From: Methanobacteriota archaeon
GTDB lineage: Archaea; Halobacteriota; Methanosarcinia; Methanosarcinales; Methanosarcinaceae
Length of the DNA stretch: 32,988 nt
NCBI GenBank assembly: GCA_023399215.1
Contig: JAEWQJ010000017.1
Coordinates: 1-32,988, forward strand
Direction of reading: 5' to 3'
Part shown: piece after piece, positions 15,842-24,309 of the stretch
Layout: each line of letters begins with the position of its first letter
Position numbering within the stretch: the stretch's first letter is position 1
Notes under the pieces: model-generated
The model's input: the letters and a program-made list of their open reading frames with translations, nothing else
What the model was told of the DNA's origin: nothing
The model's database searches: none
Translations under genes and position numbers: made by a program

Positions 15842-16180
15842 AGTTCCTTCAGTTCCTGTTTTAGTATGATTGTATTTTCTAACGCTCTGAGTTTACTCTA
15901 TTAGCCGGTCTTATCCTATTTTAATTCTTGTATGTTTCCAAAGTTTAGAATTGATAATTGTTTTCGCAGGCAGGAGGCTTCGAGTTCAGTACGTTTCTCC
16001 GATCTATGTTTCCTCTGACCTGGAATGTATTTTTAATGATACCTTTTACTCATAACAATAGTTAACTTCAAATAGTTGACTTCCAGATTTGATCATTATA
16101 GTACATTATTATACAGAAAAGTTCAAGAATATCCGTTACTATTAAAGTGCACAACTTATCTCGTAGCTAGTTGGAATAGT
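15842..16180. other. Divergent intergenic region between guaAA and the aromatic operon
   Basis: No gene is visible. The near-repeat AGTTAACTTC / AGTTGACTTC occurs around 16060-16085. The region should hold the guaAA promoter and sequences upstream of the aromatic operon's promoter. Confidence 0.4.
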
Positions 16181-16213
16181 TTTAAATAGGTTTAATGTGT
16201 TAACGTGTCACAT
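16181..16213 (+). promoter_or_regulatory. Predicted promoter and operator-like dyad of the aromatic operon
   Basis: TTTAAATAGG (16181-16190) is a plausible TATA box. It is followed at 16195-16213 by ATGTG-N9-CACAT, a dyad overlapping the likely transcription start, about 70-85 bp before the first gene. A repressor bound there would block initiation; the regulator is not identified. Confidence 0.35.
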
Positions 16214-16279
16214 ACTAGCACGGAGTTTTGGAGTAGATATAGCAACAATTTGAGAGCATTTTGTACTCAGGAGATTATA

Positions 16280-17077
16280 ATGGCAGAAATCGGTAAAAAA
16301 ATACGAATAGAAAGGCTGATGAACCGGGAAAGCAGAAACATGGTCATTATTCCCATGGACCATGGGATCTCAGACGGGCCTATTGACGGGCTTATCAATA
16401 TCACTGATACGGTGAACAAAGTTGCAGAAGGAGGAGCAAACGCCGTCCTTATGCAGAAAGGAATGGTAAAATACGGGCACAGAGGATACGGCCACGACAT
16501 AGGTCTTATCGTGCATATAAGTGGTTCTTCGTCCCTGAGTCCGGACCCCAATGCCAAAGTGCAGGTCTGTACAGTAGAGGAAGTAATTAAGATGGGAGCC
16601 GATGCCGTTTCCATGCATATTAATATAGGCTCTGAAACCGAAGCTGACCAGCTTGAGCAGCTCGGCAAGATTTCCAGAGACTGTACGGAATGGGGTATGC
16701 CTCTCCTTACTATGATGTACCCAAGAGGTAAAAAGATAACAAATCCGCATGACCCTGTAAATGTAGCGCATGCTGCAAGGATCGGGGCCGAGCTTGGTGC
16801 TGATGTTGTAAAAACAGTATACACCGGAGACCCTGATAGCTTCAGAGACGTTGTTAGAGGCTGCCCTGTACCTGTAGTTATTGCAGGAGGGCCTAAAACC
16901 TCAACGGATCTAGAACTCCTGGAGATGATTGACGGAGCGATGGAAGCCGGAGCTAGAGGTGCTGCGATTGGAAGAAATGTTTTCCAGCACAAGGATCCTG
17001 TTAGACTCACCCGGGCCATTTGCGAAATCGTACATCATAGAAGGCCTGTAGAAGAAGCTCTCGAACAATTGAAGTGA
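16280..17077 (+). CDS. aroA': 2-amino-3,7-dideoxy-D-threo-hept-6-ulosonate (ADH) synthase
   Basis: The product is 265 aa. It catalyses the first step of the archaeal route to 3-dehydroquinate, condensing aspartate semialdehyde with a 6-deoxy-ketohexose-phosphate-derived unit. This replaces DAHP synthase. The class I aldolase (DhnA-like) fold shows VIIPMDHGISDGPI at the start, YPRGKKITNPHD in the middle, and DVVKTVYTGDPDSFR, which contains the Schiff-base lysine strand, near 190. VVIAGGPKT and RGAAIGRNVFQHKDP bind phosphate. ATG 16280 was chosen because AGGAG lies 6 nt upstream and the family starts MAEIGKKIR; the frame stays open further upstream (to 16205) without family sequence. It is first in an operon with DHQ synthase II, aroD, aroE and tyrA. 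Confidence 0.93.
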   Translation: MAEIGKKIRIERLMNRESRNMVIIPMDHGISDGPIDGLINITDTVNKVAEGGANAVLMQKGMVKYGHRGYGHDIGLIVHISGSSSLSPDPNAKVQVCTVEEVIKMGADAVSMHINIGSETEADQLEQLGKISRDCTEWGMPLLTMMYPRGKKITNPHDPVNVAHAARIGAELGADVVKTVYTGDPDSFRDVVRGCPVPVVIAGGPKTSTDLELLEMIDGAMEAGARGAAIGRNVFQHKDPVRLTRAICEIVHHRRPVEEALEQLK

Positions 17078-17174
17078 GAGCTAGATATTGAAAAGCAATA
17101 CCAGAACCCAAAACAGAAATTAAAAAAGGGAAAAGGCCTGAGTAAAAACAAAAAATATACCGGGGTTGAAGCCT

Positions 17175-18317
17175 TTGAAAAAGAAAAGCATGTGGATAAA
17201 AGCCGATGAAGGCGGATGGGAACAACAAAAAGAAAGAATTACGACAGGCCTTGAATCAGGAGCCGACTGCGTACTTGTAAACCCAGGAGATGTCGGAAAA
17301 GTCAGGGAATTGGGAAATATTCCAGTAGCAACCTTTGGCCGTGATAACAAATCCGGGGCTGAAATTATTGTCGTTGGGAAGAGAGGAGAAGGCGATGGAA
17401 CGAAACCTTTACCCCTTGAGACTCAAGGTTCTCTTGATATAAACGCAGCAACCCTTCTAAGGGATAAAGGAGTGGCTGTTGGCGGATATGTTATAATCAA
17501 GGACAAACGCTACGAGCAATTCGCAGCCGAGATGGGAAAGGTCTGCGACTTCCTGATTGTAACGGGCACGGACTGGAAGGTTATTCCTCTGGAAAACCTG
17601 ATAGCTGAGCTTCAGCGTTATGACGTAAAAATAATTTTCGGGGTAAAAAGTGCTGAAGAAGCAAAGCTGGCTTTCAAGACCCTTGAAACCGGAGCAGATG
17701 GCGTCCTTCTTGACAGTGGAAACATCCAGGAAATTAAAGATACCATCCAGGCTGCAAGGGAGCTGGAAAACGAAAGCACTAAACTTGAGTCTGCGGTTGT
17801 AACCCGGGTCGAACCTCTTGGAATGGGAGATAGAGTCTGCGTGGACACATGCAATCTTATGCAAAAGGGAGAAGGCATGCTCATAGGTTCTCAGGCAAGC
17901 GGGATGTTCCTTGTAAATTCCGAATCTGATGACAGTCCATATGTTGCAGCTCGCCCATTCAGAGTAAATGCAGGTGCAGTTCACTCGTATATAAAAATTG
18001 GAGATAAAACCCGCTACCTTTCGGAACTTAGAACCGGAGACGCGGTAACCATAATCGATTCAAAAGGGAGACAGAGAGAAGGTTTTGTGGGTAGGGTTAA
18101 GATTGAAAGCCGTCCTCTTATGCTTATTGAAGCAAAAGCAGGCAATCGCACTCTGAGCGCAATCCTGCAAAATGCCGAAACTATCAAGCTGGTTGGAAAA
18201 GACGGAAATCCGATTTCAGTTGCCAAACTCAAGAAAGGCGATGAAGTTCTGGTTCGCCTGGAAGAGGGAGCCAGGCATTTCGGCAAAAAAATCGAAGAAA
18301 CGATAATAGAGAAATAA
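17175..18317 (+). CDS. aroB': 3-dehydroquinate synthase, archaeal type II
   Basis: The product is about 380 aa, converting ADH to 3-dehydroquinate by NAD-dependent oxidative deamination and cyclisation. Typical sequence blocks are WIKADEGGWEQQKERITTGLESGAD, QGSLDINAATLLRDKGVAVGGYV, VTRVEPLGMGDRVCVDTC and GMLIGSQASGMFLVNSE, with RPFRVNAGAVHSYI. The last 110 residues form a beta-rich domain (DKTRYLSELRTGDAVTII...). The start is uncertain: TTG 17175 (KKKSMWIKADEGG) is preferred over TTG 17166, and an ATG at 17190 is a third choice; none has a strong ribosome site. It follows ADH synthase by 97 bp on the same strand, so both committed steps are encoded together. Confidence 0.92.
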   Translation: MKKKSMWIKADEGGWEQQKERITTGLESGADCVLVNPGDVGKVRELGNIPVATFGRDNKSGAEIIVVGKRGEGDGTKPLPLETQGSLDINAATLLRDKGVAVGGYVIIKDKRYEQFAAEMGKVCDFLIVTGTDWKVIPLENLIAELQRYDVKIIFGVKSAEEAKLAFKTLETGADGVLLDSGNIQEIKDTIQAARELENESTKLESAVVTRVEPLGMGDRVCVDTCNLMQKGEGMLIGSQASGMFLVNSESDDSPYVAARPFRVNAGAVHSYIKIGDKTRYLSELRTGDAVTIIDSKGRQREGFVGRVKIESRPLMLIEAKAGNRTLSAILQNAETIKLVGKDGNPISVAKLKKGDEVLVRLEEGARHFGKKIEETIIEK

Positions 18318-18413
18318 CCTCCTAAATGAAAAACTCCTGAAAAGAAACAATCATCAGCGGAAAAACGGAAAAAGAAATAGTCATCAGTGGAAAAACGAAA
18401 CCCGGAGCAAACA

Positions 18414-19157
18414 ATGATTCATATTGGCCAGCTTGACCTTGAGAAAAAAGCTGCCGTTGTCGCAGTAATCCTTGAAAAGCCCCTTGAAACTTCAAGAAAG
18501 GCCGCCAAAATGGGGGCCGACCTTCTCGAAATCCGGCTGGATTTGCTTGGGATCAGGGACCTGGAAACAGCTGCAGAAACAATCCGAAAAGTAAAATCCG
18601 AAACCGAACTTCCGGTAATCCTCACAAATCGTTCAATTACGGAAGGAGGGAAATGGGAAGGAAAAGAGGACGATAGAATCGAACTTCTTACAAATCTCCT
18701 TTCTACAAATCTCATTTCCCTGAAAGACAGGCCAGATGCAGTAGACATCGAGCTCTCTGCCGGGAGAGAAGCAAGAGACCAGGTAATAAAAGCGGCAAAA
18801 ACCTGCGGAAAAACCGTAATCGTTTCTTCCCATGACTTTTCAAAAACTCCGGCTTTTCAGGAAATGAAAGTTATTCTGGAAGAGGCATTTCTGGCAGGTG
18901 CAGATATTGCGAAACTTGCTGTTATGCCGCAATCGAGAAGAGACGTACTTGACCTGTTAAGAATTACACTGGATGCCAGGGAGGCAGGGAAAGCTGTATG
19001 TACGATTGCCATGGGTAGGCTTGGAAAACATACAAGGGTAATTGCTCCTTTCTACGGTTCGGTCCTGACATATGCAGCTGTTGATAGTGAGATTTCTGCC
19101 GCTCCCGGGCAATTTCAGGTAGATGAAATAAAGAAGATATTGGAGCTGCTAGAATGA
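18414..19157 (+). CDS. aroD: 3-dehydroquinate dehydratase, type I
   Basis: The product is 247 aa. It removes water from 3-dehydroquinate to give 3-dehydroshikimate through a Schiff base. Family blocks: ADLLEIRLDLL, LPVILTNR, VIVSSHDF (catalytic His), ADIAKLAVMP (Schiff-base Lys) and a GSVLTYA phosphate-like end. ATG 18414 has GGAG six bases upstream and is preferred over GTG 18387. The upstream 97-bp spacer contains a 30-bp direct repeat (TCATCAGCGG... at 18351 and 18381). The stop overlaps the aroE start by 4 bp (ATGA). Confidence 0.93.
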   Translation: MIHIGQLDLEKKAAVVAVILEKPLETSRKAAKMGADLLEIRLDLLGIRDLETAAETIRKVKSETELPVILTNRSITEGGKWEGKEDDRIELLTNLLSTNLISLKDRPDAVDIELSAGREARDQVIKAAKTCGKTVIVSSHDFSKTPAFQEMKVILEEAFLAGADIAKLAVMPQSRRDVLDLLRITLDAREAGKAVCTIAMGRLGKHTRVIAPFYGSVLTYAAVDSEISAAPGQFQVDEIKKILELLE

Positions 19158-19996
19158 AGCAAGTTTTTGGCGTATTTGGAGACCCTATAGCCCATTCCCT
19201 TTCTCCTGCAATGCATAACGCAGCTTTTTCAGCCCTTGGAATGGACTGTATCTATCACGCTTTCAGGGTGAAACCCGAAAAACTGGAAAAAGCAATTCTT
19301 GGGGCTGAAGCTATGGGGTTCGGAGGGTTGAATTTAACAGTGCCCTTAAAAGAGGTAGCCTTGAAACTTGACTGCATAAAACCCGATCCACTAGCCGAAA
19401 AAATAGGAGCTGTAAACACTATCGTTTTCGGGGAAAACGGAGAAATAAAGGGGTATAATACCGACGGACTAGGAGCAAAGCAAGCACTTCAGAATTCTGC
19501 AGTGGAAATCAAGGGGTCTAAAATCGTAGTTGCAGGTGCAGGTGGAGCAGCAAGATCTATTGCTTTTCAGCTTGCATCCGATGGCGCTGAAATCACAATA
19601 GTAAACCGTACCGAAGGAAGGGCAATCAAGCTTGCAAAAGATATCTCAGCTGCAGCCCTATCTGGAAACGTAACTGGAAGAGGGTTCTCTGGATTAAAAG
19701 ACCTGTTGCAGGATTCCAATATCCTTATCAACACCACGACTCTTGGAATGCACCCGAATGTAGATACTGCGATTGCCACAGCAGAAGATCTCCACCCTGA
19801 CCTTACTGTTTTTGATATTGTCTATAATCCCCTGGAAACCAGGCTCTTAAGAGAAGCAAAAGTTTCAGGCGCAAAGACTGTGAGTGGAGTCTTAATGCTT
19901 GTCTATCAGGGAGCTGAAGCTTTCAAGCTCTGGACAGGAATCGAACCTCCAGTCGAACTTATGAAAAAAACGGTTTTGGAGGCTTTGCAGGCTTGA
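19154..19996 (+). CDS. aroE: Shikimate dehydrogenase
   Basis: The product is 280 aa and reduces 3-dehydroshikimate to shikimate with NADPH. Substrate-binding motifs: GDPIAHSLSPAMHNAAF at the N-terminus, NLTVPLKE with the catalytic lysine, and NTDGLGAKQAL. The Rossmann segment is VVAGAGGAARSIAFQL followed by VNRTEGRA, whose Arg suits NADP. It is translationally coupled to aroD by ATGA and to tyrA by a TTGA overlap, giving a tightly packed cassette. Confidence 0.95.
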   Translation: MKQVFGVFGDPIAHSLSPAMHNAAFSALGMDCIYHAFRVKPEKLEKAILGAEAMGFGGLNLTVPLKEVALKLDCIKPDPLAEKIGAVNTIVFGENGEIKGYNTDGLGAKQALQNSAVEIKGSKIVVAGAGGAARSIAFQLASDGAEITIVNRTEGRAIKLAKDISAAALSGNVTGRGFSGLKDLLQDSNILINTTTLGMHPNVDTAIATAEDLHPDLTVFDIVYNPLETRLLREAKVSGAKTVSGVLMLVYQGAEAFKLWTGIEPPVELMKKTVLEALQA

Positions 19997-21492
19997 GTGC
20001 TAATCTGAAAACAGGAAGTCAGGTGAATACAGATCAAAATCCTGAAAAAACGAAGGTTCTGATCCTTGGTGGAACTGGTGAAATGGGACAGTGGTTTACC
20101 CGTTTTTTCAAACAAAAAGGCTACGAAGTTACAGTCTGGGGAAAAGGCGGGAAAACAGAGATTGCAAAAAAATTAGGAGTTCCTTTTGCCTCGGATCTCG
20201 AAAAAGCTGTTCAGAAAAGTGACATAGTAATAGTCTCGGTGCCCATCAATGTAACTGAAGAGACTATTGCGGAATTTGCTCCAAAAATGAAGGCTGGAAG
20301 TCTTCTTATGGACTTTACTTCCATTAAAGTAAAGCCTGTGGAAGCTATGAAAAAGTTTGCCCCTTCAGATGTGGAAATCCTCGGCACACATCCTATGTTC
20401 GGCCCGACAATTCCCACTATCAGAGGGCAAACTGTCATTCTCGTCCCTGTAAAGGAACGTTCAGAAAAGTGGTTTCCGGTAATTAGAGATCTTTTTGAGG
20501 AAGGGGGAGCGCATGTTGAAATTACTACTGCAGCCGAACACGACAGGCTTGTTTCGGTTGTGCAGGGGCTTACCCATTTTGCCTATATTACCATAGGAAC
20601 GACCATTGACAGATTAGATTTCGATATAAAAAAATCTAGAAAATTTGTAAGCCCGGTTTACGCCATAATGCTGGACTTTGTAGGCAGGATTCTTGGCCAG
20701 AACCCCTATCTGTATGCTCTCATCCAGATGGAAAACCCCGAAGTTCTGGATGTACATGATGCATTTATCAGGGAGTGTGAAGAGCTCTCAAAGCTGGTGC
20801 GAGCCCATGACGAAGAAAGTTTTGTGAAAAAAATGAAATCTGCTGCTCGTAAGTACGGCGATACGGCTCATGCCCTGCGTAAATCGGACAAATTGATTAA
20901 TTCCAGAATAACTGAATACGAGACCATCCTGAACTCTGTTGGAAAGGTCTGTGGCTTTTCCCATTTTTATTCCGGAAAAATCCATGTAGGTACTCTGAAA
21001 AAAGCAGGCCCGGATGAGATTGTTCTTACAAAACTGGTATCAAAAGGCACTTCCCCCCATATAAAAAACAAGTTTGTAAAACTCAAGCTTGAAAATCTTC
21101 GCATGCTTTCGGAATCCGAATTGTGGGAATGGAGAAAAGAAAACCTTGAACATTCTACAAGAGATATTTCAGTCCTTATCCCTGACGGAGCTGACCCTGC
21201 AGTTATCCTTAACGCTATAAATATTAATAAACAGCTTGCAGCCTGCGAAATAAGTGATATATATAAAGGCTATAAAGGGATTAATCGGGGAGACTATAAA
21301 GGGGAAGATTATAAAGAATTTAGTCAGGTAGAAACTGAGACAGAAAGAGAAGAAGCAAACAGGCTCGGAGTTACTTACAGGATAACGGTTTTTGGGGATT
21401 GTGATGCTAATTCTGTCGAAGATGATGTCACATCACTCCTTTGCGGTCTTGGGTGCAGAATCAGAAAGAAAAATCTGAAGCAGAAAAGATGA
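19993..21492 (+). CDS. tyrA: Prephenate dehydrogenase with a C-terminal extension
   Basis: The product is 499 aa, much longer than a minimal TyrA (about 280). Residues 20-310 are the catalytic part: Rossmann LILGGTGEMGQWFTRFF, GTHPMFGPTI, and TTAAEHDRLVSVVQGLTHFAYI (catalytic His region). It oxidatively decarboxylates prephenate toward tyrosine. Residues about 315-499 form an extension with PDEIVLTKLVSKGTSPHIKNK and a terminal YRITVFGDCDANSVEDDVTSLLCGLGCRIR, likely a regulatory ferredoxin-like fold. Residues 424-443 (YKGYKGINRGDYKGEDYKEF) are a low-complexity repeat. The start TTG 19993 overlaps the aroE stop, with TGGAGG about 10 nt upstream; GTG 20023 behind AGGAAG is an alternative. The gene ends the aromatic cassette. 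Confidence 0.9.
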   Translation: MSANLKTGSQVNTDQNPEKTKVLILGGTGEMGQWFTRFFKQKGYEVTVWGKGGKTEIAKKLGVPFASDLEKAVQKSDIVIVSVPINVTEETIAEFAPKMKAGSLLMDFTSIKVKPVEAMKKFAPSDVEILGTHPMFGPTIPTIRGQTVILVPVKERSEKWFPVIRDLFEEGGAHVEITTAAEHDRLVSVVQGLTHFAYITIGTTIDRLDFDIKKSRKFVSPVYAIMLDFVGRILGQNPYLYALIQMENPEVLDVHDAFIRECEELSKLVRAHDEESFVKKMKSAARKYGDTAHALRKSDKLINSRITEYETILNSVGKVCGFSHFYSGKIHVGTLKKAGPDEIVLTKLVSKGTSPHIKNKFVKLKLENLRMLSESELWEWRKENLEHSTRDISVLIPDGADPAVILNAININKQLAACEISDIYKGYKGINRGDYKGEDYKEFSQVETETEREEANRLGVTYRITVFGDCDANSVEDDVTSLLCGLGCRIRKKNLKQKR

Positions 21493-21576
21493 AAACAACT
21501 TTCTCCTAAAAAGTCCGCGTTGTCTGTATAAATAAAAAGAGAAAGTAATATAAACAATAAAAAAAAAGATAGTATA

Positions 21577-23127
21577 ATGTCCGGAGTTAGATGGAAAGTC
21601 TCTCTTTTATTTGCGATTATCACTCTTTCTATATTTTTCTCACTTATTGCAAATAGTGATAGGATTATGGAAGTCAGAGGAAATGGAACATACACACAGA
21701 CCGGAACTGGAAGTTTAAGCAATTCAATCGTAAATCTCACAAATAGGCTGGAAGCCGGCAACCATGAAACAAGATTGAACGCTGCAGCTGAACTTGGAAA
21801 ACTTGGCAGGCCTGCGGCAAATAATCTTGTTGACAAAATCGAGTCAAATAATTTGAGTTCGGAAGAAATAAACAGTTACATGCTTCTCGCCTTTCTTGAA
21901 ACCGGGGACGACAGAACAGAAAATATCCTTTCCGAAAACTTTGAGAAAATTGAGGCTTCTAATAAGGCTGCAAAAGAGAGCGAAGCTGAAGAATGGAAAC
22001 AAGGGATCTCAGAAGATACCCTGCAGGCCATTGAAGAAAAAGATACAGCCACAAGAAAGTACATTGCAGATTCTATTGCTATGGACTCAGCCAGGGCGGG
22101 AGACAGGAGAGAAACAAACGCTTTTGAGAGAGCTCTTAAGTCAGAAATACAGAATTCAAGTATCTATGTTCCTTTTGCGCTTTCAGACTTTGGACCTGAA
22201 GAACCAGGAAACGAAACCGAAAAACTTCTTAAAGCTCTTAAAAGCAATAAAGGAAGCACAAGAGTTGCAGCTATGATGGCTCTTGGAGAAATGAGAGAAA
22301 AAGCTGCAGTAGATCCCATACTTGAAATTTTGACGAGAGATTATCTGCCGGCACAAGCCAGTGCAGCAATTGCACTTGGAAAGATTGGGGACGAAAGGGC
22401 AGTAGAAGCTCTAAGAAAAGAAATGAAAGACGGCGATAACGAATATGTTAAAGGCGGTTCTGCAATTGCGCTTGCGAGGATAGGAGACGAAAATTCAGTA
22501 CCCTATATTATAGATAGATTGAGAGACCAGAGAATCAAAGTAAGAAGTAGTGCAGCTCTTGCGCTTGGAGAAATAGGAAACGAGACCGCGGTAGAACCCC
22601 TAATAGAAACCCTGAAAACCGGAAAGATTACAGAAGGGCAAAAAAGTACTTCTTTGAATGCAAACACTGATGTCCGAAAAAGCACTATCCTTGCCCTTGG
22701 AGAAATAGGGAGCACTAACTCTACTGAGATTTTAATCGGCATACTGACCGATAAAGAAGAGGAGCTTGAAGTCAGGACAGCAGCAGCTTCAGCCCTGGGG
22801 AATATAAAAGATCCAAAAGCCGTAGAAACGCTCAAACAGACGTTTGCTGACAAAACTATGGATGCAAATATTAGAAATGCGGCTTTTCTTGCGCTCAGCA
22901 AAACAAGAGACCAGGAAACTGTAGAAATGCTTGTAGGAAAACTGGGAGATGAAGAGTTTGGGGCTATCGCCAGAGAAGCCCTCATAGATATGGGGGAACT
23001 GGCTGTTGGTCCCCTTATAGAAAATTTGAAAACGGAAGACAAGAAAATAAGAGCTGAAACAGCCTTAATTCTTATTGAAATTGGGGATCAGAAGGCAGTT
23101 AAACCTCTTGTTGAGGCTTATAAGTAA
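21577..23127 (+). CDS. Exported or membrane-anchored HEAT-repeat protein (smaller paralogue)
   Basis: The product is 516 aa. Residues 5-26 (RWKVSLLFAIITLSIFFSLIA) are a signal peptide or anchor. The rest is a solenoid of PBS-lyase/HEAT-type repeats of about 31 aa (AALALGEIGNETAVEPLIETL and variants), most regular from about 225 on. Residues ~147-310 align colinearly with ~526-700 of the larger HEAT protein downstream. This includes irregular features (TLQ-AIEEKD...RKY, RVAAMMALGEMRE, EIL-x2-D), so the two arose by duplication. Such solenoids bind proteins or act as scaffolds; no catalytic residues are seen. A TATA-like TATAAATAAA sits near 21527, giving it its own promoter 85 bp after tyrA; no strong ribosome site. 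Confidence 0.88.
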   Translation: MSGVRWKVSLLFAIITLSIFFSLIANSDRIMEVRGNGTYTQTGTGSLSNSIVNLTNRLEAGNHETRLNAAAELGKLGRPAANNLVDKIESNNLSSEEINSYMLLAFLETGDDRTENILSENFEKIEASNKAAKESEAEEWKQGISEDTLQAIEEKDTATRKYIADSIAMDSARAGDRRETNAFERALKSEIQNSSIYVPFALSDFGPEEPGNETEKLLKALKSNKGSTRVAAMMALGEMREKAAVDPILEILTRDYLPAQASAAIALGKIGDERAVEALRKEMKDGDNEYVKGGSAIALARIGDENSVPYIIDRLRDQRIKVRSSAALALGEIGNETAVEPLIETLKTGKITEGQKSTSLNANTDVRKSTILALGEIGSTNSTEILIGILTDKEEELEVRTAAASALGNIKDPKAVETLKQTFADKTMDANIRNAAFLALSKTRDQETVEMLVGKLGDEEFGAIAREALIDMGELAVGPLIENLKTEDKKIRAETALILIEIGDQKAVKPLVEAYK

Positions 23128-23156
23128 TTCTAAAGAAATTACAAAGAGAAAAAAAT

Positions 23157-23180
23157 GGCTCAAAAGCCTCATTCTTTTTT
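23157..23180 (+). terminator. Weak terminator of the smaller HEAT gene
   Basis: A 4-bp GGCT/AGCC stem is followed by ATTCTTTTTT. It is about 30 nt past the stop codon. In archaea the T-run alone may suffice. Confidence 0.4.
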
Positions 23181-23639
23181 ATTCAGAGCTATTCAGAAAC
23201 TTGGATTTGGTATACATATATTAGAATCAATATATTTCTTTTATATAAGAAACAATTATTTTTTAGATGTTTATATAAAATGAATTTTTTAGTAAACAGG
23301 TTGCGAAAACTGAAGGTATTCTTGCTCAGATAGCAGTAGAATCCGAAATATAACAGGCTGATGAATTATCACGATCCAAACCATGCCCTTCAACCGATCC
23401 CTGAAATTTAAACTTTGGAGAAGCCTTTATAATGTAGACTTTTCAGAATTAGTATATAAAGATTAGATAAAGATTAGATTGGAAAGCATCTTTAATTTTT
23501 CATTCGCAGGAAGGAGCTTTTAGCCGAAAGAGTAACAGTTATTACCCAAATGCCAGAATATTTTAACTACGTTATCATTAGCTAATCGGAAGATACATCT
23601 CTGACAATTCAAAATATATTGAAAAATGATTTTTCAGTA

Positions 23640-23741
23640 TAAAGCAACAGAACTGTTAGTTTAAAACAACAATGCTTTTCTGGTGGAGTCTAAAGCAACA
23701 GAACTGTTAGTTTAAAACAACAATGCTTTCCTGGTGGAGTC
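23640..23741. repeat. 51-bp tandem duplication containing dyads
   Basis: The unit at 23640-23690 is repeated at 23691-23741 with a single T-to-C difference. Each unit contains AACAG-AA-CTGTT and the distant pair AAAGCA/TGCTTT, so an RNA from it could fold twice in the same way. Near identity implies a recent duplication or selection on the sequence. Confidence 0.85.
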
Positions 23742-23828
23742 TCTTGCTAGCCGTTAATTGCCTGACATTTTTCAATCTTTGAAAAAAGGTAAAACCTGAA
23801 AAATACTTAAAAGACATTTATAGCAGTC

Positions 23829-23969
23829 ATGGAATTAAGAGGCTCTCAAAAGCGCTTTTTGGAAGCTGAAACTAATTGCCAGCAGCGTATTGCTATCGAA
23901 TGTTTGAGGATAGATTTTCCGGCGTGGATTCTTAAAAAATATTTTTTCATAACATACTGTAATAATTAA
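23829..23969 (+). CDS. Doubtful 46-aa small protein
   Basis: ATG 23829 opens MELRGSQKRFLEAETNCQQR and continues IAIECLRIDFPAWILKKYFFITYCNN to TAA. The composition looks coding-like, and TATA-like sequence lies 12-20 bp upstream, but there is no ribosome site. It may be a remnant of a larger lost gene, for example a transposase fragment, or chance. Confidence 0.2.
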   Translation: MELRGSQKRFLEAETNCQQRIAIECLRIDFPAWILKKYFFITYCNN

Positions 23970-24309
23970 TGATTTTTTTAGTCATAAATAGTAAAGTAAA
24001 AATTAAATTAATGAATACCACTACGGAGGCTCTTAAAATTTCTCTATAATTCCTTCGATGCATCACTTATCATCACCCAATTATATCTCTTATCAGGTAT
24101 CGTCCCCTGGTAAGAATGTAAATTCCTGAAAAGTTATTTTGAGAAATTTATATAAGTCAATTGCAAGAAACTAAATATATACAAAAAATGTATCAGACTA
24201 TTCATTTAACGTTAAGTAAGATTCCTTGTTAAAGAGAATTTCTACACAAATTTAAAACTCCAAACTTCAAAATCAAACTGATATCGAATTTACGGAAACG
24301 GTATAAAAT

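Larger units (their letters stand above)
23128..24309. other. 1.2-kb region between the two HEAT genes, mostly non-coding
   Basis: A short GGCT-CAAA-AGCC stem followed by T-rich sequence (23157-23180) may end the first HEAT transcript. The interval then contains a 51-bp tandem duplication (23640-23741) and one doubtful 46-aa frame (23829-23969). TATA-like runs precede the large HEAT gene. I see no tRNA or other recognised RNA, but the length suits one or more small RNAs. Confidence 0.5.
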
